From Cheiracanthium punctorium (lineage: Eukaryota; Arthropoda; Arachnida; Araneae; Cheiracanthiidae), in assembly GCA_038373885.1 (NCBI GenBank), contig JAWZYV010002533.1, forward strand, positions 270,926 through 334,925: a stretch of DNA of 64,000 bases, in the 5' to 3' direction. Positions 56,607 through 64,000 of the stretch are shown here, piece after piece. A model generated the notes under the pieces. That model worked only from the letters and a program-made list of their open reading frames with translations. It ran no database searches and was not told where the DNA came from. A program made the position numbers and the translations under genes. How positions within the stretch are numbered: position 1 is the stretch's first letter; each line of letters opens with the position of its first letter.

Positions 56607-57647
56607 TCAGTACCCAGAGTAGCCGCCGTTGTTGGAGATCACAGCTGCCACACGCCTCGGCATTGATTCAAAGAGACTTTGAATGTGTTCTTGGGGTACA
56701 GCAGACCAAGCAGCTTCCACACGTTGCCAAAGTTGATCTGGTGTGACAGCTGGGGATGAACTCTGGGTCAGTCGTTGAGCAACCATGGACCACATGTTTT
56801 CTATCGGCGAAAGATCCGGAGAGCGCGCCGGCCAGGGAAGCAATTCAATCTGGTGATTGACGAAGAACCCTTGGACAATGCGTGCCACGTGTGGCCGTGC
56901 ATTATCCTGCTGAAATATGGCTGTTGGCAAGCCCTGAAGGTAAGAAAGGACAACTGGCTCCAACACCTCGGAGATGTAGCGCTGGCTGGTTAAAGTACCG
57001 GCAATGCGTACTAGAGGAGTGCGAGAGAGATATCCGATACCGCCCCATACCATAATACCCGGTGCAGGACCAGTGTGACGGTGCATAATGCAGCTGTTCA
57101 GCATCCTCTCTCCACGGTGTCTCCAGACTCGAATCCGACCGTCGTGGTGTTGCATACAGAAGCGTGACTCGTCAGTAAAGAGAATTTCATTCCATTCTGT
57201 CGTCCACATCCTTCTTTCATCGCACCATTGGCGGCGGAGACGTCTGTGGTTCCGCGTCAGAGGTAGACAAAGCAACGGACGTCTTGCGGACAGACCATTC
57301 TGCTGTAAACGACGTCGAATGGTACGCGCAGACACTGGATGATGCGTTACAGACTGAATCTGCTGTGATATGGTTCGTGATGTGACTGAGCGGTCCGTCA
57401 CTGCCATGCGTACAATCTGCCTGTCATCACGTGACGTGGTGCACTGAGGTCGATGCGGTCGATCACGTCTGTCCGTCGTACCCTCCTGCACCCAACGATC
57501 ACATATCCGCATCACAGTTGTTTGGTTTCGTCCAATACGACGACCGATTTCCCTGAAAGATAACCCACAATCTCGGTATGCCACTATCCTTCCTCTGTCA
57601 AACTCGGATACTTGATCAAAAGATGATCGTTGTTTCCTACGAGGCAT
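56607..57647 (-). CDS. Tc1-like transposase, 346 residues, apparently intact
   Basis: Cut-and-paste DNA transposase acting in the nucleus on the 28-bp ends of its own element. The N-terminal third contains two helix-turn-helix segments (about residues 13-52, GLSFREIGRRIGRN; and 70-122, VSARTIRRRLQQNGLSAR) that would bind the inverted repeats. A basic RR-rich part lies between. The catalytic domain has FTDES with D159, QQDNARPH with D248 and SPIENMW with E283. Spacing between the last two is 34 residues, the DD34E signature of Tc1. Length is usual for the family (about 340). The start ATG at 57647-57645 is the natural one, about 230 bases inside the end, and the stop is TGA. No frameshift or premature stop was seen. 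Confidence 0.97.
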   Translation of the reverse strand: MPRRKQRSSFDQVSEFDRGRIVAYRDCGLSFREIGRRIGRNQTTVMRICDRWVQEGTTDRRDRPHRPQCTTSRDDRQIVRMAVTDRSVTSRTISQQIQSVTHHPVSARTIRRRLQQNGLSARRPLLCLPLTRNHRRLRRQWCDERRMWTTEWNEILFTDESRFCMQHHDGRIRVWRHRGERMLNSCIMHRHTGPAPGIMVWGGIGYLSRTPLVRIAGTLTSQRYISEVLEPVVLSYLQGLPTAIFQQDNARPHVARIVQGFFVNHQIELLPWPARSPDLSPIENMWSMVAQRLTQSSSPAVTPDQLWQRVEAAWSAVPQEHIQSLFESMPRRVAAVISNNGGYSGY

Positions 57648-57852
57648 AATTTATCGTTTTTTTGAAAAAAAAAGCAAGAAAAACACAATTGCTGTACTTG
57701 AAACCGTCGAAATCTCCAAGCCTTAAATAGCGCTTTGAGGTGGCGCCACAGGCGCGCTTGATGTGCGTCTGCGCTGAAATTCTAATCATTTGCATATCTC
57801 ACCTCAGCTAATGCATGTTGTAAATTTCATATTATTTGCATGCTTCCTTCAG

Positions 57853-57880
57853 GGTGTTGCACTTACGATGGCCAGCAGTG
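57853..57880 (-). repeat. Tc1 element right terminal inverted repeat
   Basis: The reverse complement starts CACTGCTGGCCATCG and ends GCAACACC, followed by TA. Confidence 0.95.
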
Positions 57881-58145
57881 TACTTTGCAAAAGGTGGGTA
57901 AAACGGGACAAAACTTGCTAACATTTGTTCAAGAAGGTAAACAACAGTAAATAATATTTTGGGCAAATTATATATATATATATATAAATATAAATTTGTA
58001 TAAGTTCACACCCCCAAACACGAATTAAAACAAATATTTTTATCTATAAGTTTTCTCCAGTAATTATTTAGTTTTGTAAAGTTAATAATAATAGTAATAA
58101 TAATTTTTAAAAATTCCCCTAAACTAATACGGAGCTGAGCCCTTA
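57881..58145. other. Unassigned sequence right of the Tc1 element
   Basis: Contains a (TA)n tract near 57.97 kb. Also absent between 5388 and 5393, so it is probably part of the same older insertion as 55924-56470, or locus-specific sequence. Confidence 0.45.
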
Positions 58146-58849
58146 AAAGAAATATACAACATAGGTGATATGGACTGCGATATCTAAATGACGTAATTTT
58201 GGAAAATTTTGCCCAACTATTATTTAGAATTGCTTACCTTCTCTAAGCAGTTAAATAAAGATTAGCATTATTGCTTTTACTTTTTTGAACGCGTGAAGTC
58301 GGCATTGACAAGCATGAATTAATATATAAAACTTGGCACAAGTTTTATCAAATTTTGCCCCGTTTTACCCATTTTTGCAAAGAAATTACTTACTTAATGT
58401 AAAACTTACTGTGAATTAATTCATAAAGGGTTACTTCAATCAAATCTTATTTAGAAACATCTGAAATATATTATGATTTTGGTTCTCAATTAATTTAGGT
58501 AAAAACGAAGAAAATGAAGACAGTTTTTTTGTAAATGAGAAATTCTATATGGGATTTGATACAGTAAAATCCCGCACAGTTCTCCCGTTCAATCCGGTGT
58601 ACGCCTGCCTCTGTTTCGTGTGTGGGTGAAAATGGCGCTCATCCCCCTCTGCTTGTTATTTTAAACAGGGGAGAAAGATAAACTCTCTTTCTTCTTTAAC
58701 CGTTTTTAGACTAAGGGGCTCGCTCAACCTGGACAAAAGGAAGTGCATTTTTTACAGGACCCCTATTTTGCACCCACTTTTCTTGACCAGATGCGCAATC
58801 AATCACTCAGTTCTTTCCGCTAATTTTATACCAAAGCGGCCTAAACCGT
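58146..58849 (+). repeat. Dispersed repeat, copy 2 (copy 1 at 5.39 kb)
   Basis: Direct match to 5393-6081, ending at the shared GCGGCCTAAACCG. Confidence 0.85.
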
Positions 58850-59207
58850 ATTTTCTCCTTTCCTTTTCTGATTTGCCCGTATATTTCATTATTGTGAAGA
58901 GACTATTTAGTATTAATATTTTTCAATAGATGAAGTGGCTTGTCAATGTAACTGAAATGCTTTTCATACGGGTTTTTCTTCCTAGCGAGAGAGCGGGACT
59001 ATTTCATCATATGCCTTTCAAAATATGCCTTTTTTGGAAGCATTTCGGTAAAAAAATTGACCGCTTAAAGGGTTAAAAAAAAGGAACAATAATAAACATC
59101 TAAATTTTTTTTATCACTTTTTCTATGTACATAGCTTTTTTTAAATTTTATATTTGAAAGATGCTATCTTTCATAGTTTTGATGAAAATTGTTAAAACTC
59201 AAGAATT
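58850..59207. other. Non-coding sequence next to the hAT pseudogene
   Basis: The doubled word ATATGCCTTT near 59.01-59.03 kb may belong to the end of the hAT element. No clear terminal inverted repeat was found. Confidence 0.35.
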
Positions 59208-60783
59208 AGTCTAAATCAGATTCAGATTTTTCAGAATTTGAATTCTCAGATGAATTACTCAGATTATCTGAGTATAGTCCATGCTACCTTCTTCAGTTAC
59301 AAAGTATTGTGCATTTTGTTGTTCTTTGTTCATTAAGTTTTGTTTCTGTTTAGTGTCCTCACTACAGTGTAAAAGTTTCCAATTATAGGACAGATATGTG
59401 AGCTTAGCTGCTTTTTCGGATGTCAAGCGGTTTCTTTTCTTACCATGAATCCAACCGAGAGTGCTGAAAGTTCTTTCAGTTGCAGCAGATGTAACATGAG
59501 CACTTAAAATGTGCAAAGGTAATTCAACTAGGATACTAGTGCCACGCAAACTTCTCCACCAAAGCAGAGGGCTCAAACTCTCTAAACCTTCCCACAAAAT
59601 TTTTCTTTCCCACAGTCCATCCTTTTCCCTGTAATGAACAAGATTTGTTTTTTAAAATGGAATATTGTCTAAGTTCATTTGCTGCCCAACTTCATAAATG
59701 AAAGTTAAACCACCAAGTAGATCAGATGGTTTCAAATTGACTCCTTGTGTCATGGGATTCAAAATATCTCCTGCAAGATGAATTGGTCCAAGACCAAATG
59801 CCTTTCTTTTTTTAAATTTATCAAGAATTAGCTTTTCTTCAGATTTTCGTAGAGACTTTGGAAGCTGATCTAATAAGATATTCTCTAAGTTGTTAAACTT
59901 ACAATTTACTAGATGGATTTGTGGTTCATTTGACTGAAAGCAAATGATTAATTTTACTATTGGTTCCAAAATACAGCCACTTTCTCAACCCGATCCCAAA
60001 AATCTTCATCTAGAAGCCTTTTTCTCAATTCAGAGGGTATTTGGGCTTCACTAAATGCCATAGTCTGCAAAACAAACTTATTTACTTATAAGCTATCGAA
60101 ACAGTGTTAATAACTTCCCCATCTAGTTTTAACAGGGAGTTTCAACGAAATTGCAGATTTCTCATTATCTTGATTTTGCATTTTTACAAACATGGCATGT
60201 AATACGTGACTTCATTTAATAGTTTTCACTATTTCTATTGCATGTAACACACAAGTTTGAATTGATTTGCATAGTAAAACATCCGAACATAACAAATGTA
60301 AAAGATGGGAAAGGCAGCCTAGCGGAACTATATTTCGATATTTTTCATTAATTAATGCAAAAGCTGCTCTCATATTTGCAGCATTATCACCATAAAGAAC
60401 TTTTCAAGACCATGGTCTTTCATAACCTTTTCGATTTGCTCAGCCAAATATGATGCTTCATACCTGTTTTCTTTTGACATGACAAAGTCAACAAATAGAG
60501 GTTGTGGTTTCGAAATCACGAAATTTAGGATTGACTCATTCCTTATATTGCTCCAATCATCACATTGCAAATGAAGGTGCTTTGATTCCATCAGCTGTCT
60601 CTTAACCTCACACTGCATTTCTGAGTATTCAGCATCTAAATATGTTGATGCAAGGAGAAAACGTGAAGGTAAAGAATACGAAGGCCTAATTTTCTTTAAA
60701 AAGTCAATCCATAAAGCATGCTCTACCAATGAAAATGGACTTCCACTGACAAAAATAGCTTTGGCCAGATGTTGGTTTAGCAT
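59208..60783 (-). pseudogene. hAT-superfamily transposase (DUF659/ZBED-like), degraded
   Basis: On the minus strand the first frame (60783-60370) has ARPxxx-type text FLKKIRPSYSLPSR, then LQCDDWSNIRNESIL, matching the DUF659 region of hAT proteins. A frameshift near 60400 moves GDNAANM, with the second catalytic Asp, and GCLSHLLHLL, with the conserved Cys/His pair, to another frame. Further stops lie near 60205 and 60100. The frame 59969-59652 gives a middle part, and 59597-59259 gives the hATC dimerisation domain: WWRSLRGTS, then TSAATERTFSTLGWIHGKKRNRLTSEKA. A TTTTATTATAG acceptor-like sequence just before the first ATG suggests an upstream exon. The BED finger is not visible. At least four lesions make it inactive. 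Confidence 0.88.
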
Positions 60784-61220
60784 TTCCTATAATAAAATAA
60801 GTGAATATAGATTATTAATAATTCTTATAACTAAGAAAAAGGGATTAAAATTGCAAGGCTCAATAGCTCTTGAGCATAATTCATTAATTCATACCTGTAA
60901 AAATTCTTAAATTAACCCTTAAAATCCCAAATTATTTTATTTTATATAAAAAAGTTTGAAACATTTTTATTGTATGTTTTATGTATTAGAAACACGTCTT
61001 TCAAATTTACAAAACTTGTTTTTCTTTTTTTTTAAATTTGAAATTGAGACTTAAAAAGTCCTGTTGGGACATAATTTTATCAATGCCTATTTAAAATATT
61101 AATAGATGTGATAATATTATGCTAAGTATTGTAATATTTAGTATATTATATAATAATGATAAAATTTTTATTTCATTTAATCAGTTACTATTATCAGTAA
61201 TGAATAAATGCAAGAGAAAT
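60784..61220. other. Non-coding AT-rich stretch
   Basis: Upstream of the hAT pseudogene. Could hold its intron and missing first exon, but no BED-finger coding sequence was recognised. Confidence 0.4.
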
Positions 61221-61221
61221 A

Positions 61222-62940
61222 TCTATACTATTAAAATCTGTGCGCGTCTGTCTGTCTGTGTGTAGCATCATCTCCTCCGAAACGGCTGGGAGTTGAGTTT
61301 CGAATGAGGTATCCACGAATTCGGAAAATTTCGAGAAAGAACCTCCGCTAATTTAAATTTCGAAATTCGAATAAGTTTAGGAGATATTGATAAAAAAACC
61401 CATCAAAAACGCTAATTTTTGCTCTCCGCAATTCCGTGATTGTAACCCCTGTAGTCAAAAAAGTGAAAAATAAGCATCGAGGTTGCCATGTTTGGCTATT
61501 TTATTAAATTATTTAGACTCCTGCAGTAAAAATAAAAGAATAGTGATTCTTTTCTGTTTAGATTATTTACAAAGTTATTTTTTAATTAAAATATTGCGTT
61601 CATGTTAAATCAGAGCAGGAATTCAATGTTTTTTATGTGTAAAAGAATAAGGGATTGAGAGATTTCCGAGACTAATATGTATATTTTTTAGTTTGGCGAA
61701 ATAAAAATGGCTCATTTGGCGATTTTGAGAAAGTAGTACGTTCTACCGATTTGCACAGTTTTGGGCTTGGCGCAAATTACTGAGAGCGTAACGAAATAGT
61801 ATTTTTAATAACAAGTATAAGTTTTACGGCGCTTTACTTCGATGTTTCATAGAGAAATAATGCAGTTATTAAAGCGATTTTAAACGATCCATAGAATTTT
61901 CACCAAATTAAGTAAACTGATTTAAGTTAGAGGAATTCCGCCAAATTTCAGAAAATTGAAATTCTCACATTTTGTACATGGTAGTTAACGGTGATTAAAA
62001 CCCGTTATAGTTAATAATAATTTAAATAACTGCTACTTATAATAATATGCCTGCATTAAATTTTGCCGATCAAACCATATAAATGATAGATAATTAATTC
62101 CCATTTTGATTGCTGTTAAATCAATGCTTCGAATGATTCCCTGAAAACAAAAAAATCTCGCAAAATGGTGTATGTTGGCATTTTGGCGATCTAAGTACTG
62201 TGTAATAAATAATTGATTCTTATTTGTTAAAGCAGCGCTACGGAAGTTTCTTTTACTAGAAGCTGTTAGAAAGGCGTAATTAATACTGTCTAATATATTT
62301 TTTGTTTACGAATTGAAATGTTTGTTGATTCCTACTTTAGTACATTTCTTAGCAAAGTTGACGAAAAATATTGAAATGTAGTGCAACTCTGTACATATTA
62401 TTAATTCAATTCCACAATTGAGATGAGCCGATGTCCCTAGCGTATGCATAGATATTTTTTTTTAAATTCCGCCAAACAGGGTATTGCGAATTGCCTTTAG
62501 TGTCAAGTTTAATTTGTGATTTGAGCTATTTGGCATCGACTGGTGGCGTTATTGACACCAAGATGGCAGTTCTAGCAAAGTAAACATAAATAACTCATTT
62601 CATGTTCCATTTTTATAGTTTCCGTAGCAACGGAATCCATTGTTGCCACTTAAGTTATTAAATTTAACAATTAAGTGAAACCACTCATTTCTACAGCTTT
62701 TAAGACTCGAAAAAGTGAAAGCGCATCAAACGTGAAATAAATAGAACTAACTGTTACAGACTTGCACTTTAAAAATAATCGAAGTTTTCATGCAATTCTA
62801 CATATCATTAATTTTATTTCCTTCGCGTGTGGATGTCATTTTTTACGTCATTTTTGCTGTTTTGCTGGCAGATTATCCGGAGCAGCACATAACCTCTAAT
62901 GTATTTGCTCCTCCGGACATAAGCAAGAGCGTATGTCCGG
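61222..62940 (+). mobile_element. Helitron-like non-autonomous element (5' end clear, 3' end tentative)
   Basis: The sequence TCTATACTATTAAAATCTGT after an A is the kind of 5' end (A|TC) seen in many arthropod Helitrons. It is followed by a TCTGTCTGTCTGTG part and TCCGAAACGGCTGGGAG, also usual in that family. A perfect 9-bp hairpin CCGGACATA/TATGTCCGG with a 10-base loop at 62913-62940 could be the 3' subterminal hairpin. The expected CTRR end is not seen after it, so the right border is a guess. There is no Rep/helicase ORF. Confidence 0.5.
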
Positions 62941-63079
62941 CGCGTATTTGTGTAACCCCACTGTGTTAATCAGATTTTTCTGGTGTCAGATTTTTTACAC
63001 CATTTTTTACCGCGGAGATTCCAATCCTGAAGTATATTGATCACTGATAAATGAAAAAAAAAGATCAATTATATGCAAG

Positions 63080-63228
63080 CAGGAGTAGCCAAAAATTCAT
63101 CTGAATGTTACGGGAGTGAAGAATTTTTCATCTGAATGTTACGGGAGTGAAGAATATACATTTTGTATGGCAAAAAGACTCCGCATGGGGGGTTTTGACC
63201 CCCGATCCCCTTATTGGCTACGCCACTG
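63080..63228. mobile_element. 149-bp hAT MITE with internal duplication
   Basis: The left end CAGGAGTAGCCAAAA and right end, reverse-complemented CAGTGGCGTAGCCAATAAG, are inverted repeats. Flanking 8-mers TATGCAAG (63072-63079) and TACGCAAG (63229-63236) differ at one base. TTCATCTGAATGTTACGGGA is present twice in tandem inside. Confidence 0.83.
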
Positions 63229-63455
63229 TACGCAAGCATAAGTTGTCACGTCATGAAAAACCGTCGTAGATGGCAAACTCCGAAGTTGTTCTGAGGGTTA
63301 TACAAAATTAAAAATTTTGCTTTTAGTAAATTTTACTTTTGATACAGTTCGGATATTTGGTTTTAATACATTTCGGCTACCAGGGTGAGATGAAATATTA
63401 GTAAATACGGAAACCCAGAATTTTCTTAACTATTGAATTTGACACTATGCAACTA

Positions 63456-63784
63456 CACTAGATTCCCTATACACGGTAGATACGTTCCGTGTTATAGGAA
63501 TCCGTGTTGTACGGGTCCTGCGCTATACTCCACCTGGAATGCGGACTGTGCGGTATAATCGCGGCAAAACTTATGTGCGCTCCGTAAAAATGCAATGATG
63601 TTTGGTGTTGCCATTCAAAAGGAATGTTAATTACAGGAGCTAAGGCGTCATAATATCAGAACATAGTCTCATTTTACCGTGCTGTACGAGTCTCTTTTAA
63701 CGTGTTACACGAAAAACAATCGTAATGTTTTCGTCGTGTTCTAAGAATTCGTGTTGTAGACCCATGTTATAAAGGGGTCAACTG
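63456..63784. mobile_element. 329-bp pogo-like MITE
   Basis: Left end after TA: CACTAGATTCCCTATACACG. Right end, reverse-complemented before TA: CAGTTGACCCCTTTATAACA. Moderate inverted similarity, TA on both sides, and internal GTGTTATA/GTGTTGTA words typical of such elements. No ORF. Confidence 0.5.
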
Positions 63785-64000
63785 TAATCTGTAACAAATG
63801 AAAAATGAAATCAGTTATTTATTTAGGGCGAATTGACAGTGAGATAAACGTCAGTTTTATGTAACAAGTGTGATACTGCATTAAGAGTTCAATAAGGGTA
63901 ATAAGCTTTTTCTCAGAAGTTACATCAAGAACGTTTTCATTTACAAAAGCGACATGATTTTCACCGGAGCAGGGTACATTTTTGGCTTTTAAACGTAAAT

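Larger units (their letters stand above)
56471..57880 (-). mobile_element. Complete Tc1/mariner element, 1410 bp
   Basis: Terminal inverted repeats of 28 bp match at 24 positions, starting CACTGCTGGCCA on both ends. The TA target dinucleotide is present on both sides (56469-56470 and 57881-57882). One transposase gene fills most of the inside on the minus strand. Length, ends, target and gene fit a full-length Tc1-family transposon. Given the intact ORF it is the youngest-looking autonomous element here. Confidence 0.96.

Noticed and set aside
56775..57342. Plus-strand ORFs of 72 and 84 codons
   Set aside because: They are antisense shadows of the Tc1 transposase gene.

Overview
The window looks like non-coding, transposon-dense DNA from an animal nuclear genome. 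It is AT-rich, has long homopolymers, no operon-like gene packing and no complete host gene that I can recognise. Almost every stretch that can be interpreted is a transposable element or a repeat. The mix includes a Tc1/mariner element, a THAP-domain P-like element, a Ty3/gypsy element with integrase ahead of reverse transcriptase, a Penelope-like GIY-YIG fragment, hAT relics with many short hAT MITEs, a piggyBac-type MITE, a Helitron-like end and tRNA-related SINEs. This fits an arthropod. An arachnid is plausible from general familiarity with such genomes, but nothing here proves it.

Layout. 1-8.4 kb: a short tandem duplication and several dispersed repeat families whose second copies lie 9-53 kb away in the same window. 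8.5-9.4 kb: a probable solo LTR. 10.4-11.1 kb: two direct copies of a sequence carrying a hammerhead-ribozyme-like core. 11.9 kb: a tRNA-like sequence. 13.5-13.9 kb: one unassigned ORF. 15.75 kb: a clean hAT MITE. 18.35-19.65 kb: a 1.3-kb imperfect palindrome. 19.8-27.9 kb: the most informative region, a minus-strand Ty3/gypsy relic interrupted by a piggyBac-like MITE, a 4.07-kb P-like element and a 440-bp probable retroposon.

30-31.2 kb: SINE copies. 35.1-37.6 kb: a hAT transposase remnant with hAT MITEs inserted in it and beside it. 38.4-39.8 kb: second copy of the 4-5.2 kb repeat. 44.4-48.7 kb: nested and tandem inverted-terminal-repeat elements. 49.4-50.2 kb: Penelope-like element tail. 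54.4-55.6 kb: three different tandem repeats in a row. 56.47-57.88 kb: a Tc1 element with an intact 346-codon DD34E transposase, the only complete gene in the window. 59.2-60.8 kb: a degraded hAT transposase. 61.2-62.9 kb: a Helitron-like element. 63.0-63.8 kb: two further MITEs.

The elements do not form a pathway. Their relations are ones of nesting and relative age. Several insertions can be ordered because target-site duplications, or uninterrupted paralogous copies, are visible inside this same window.
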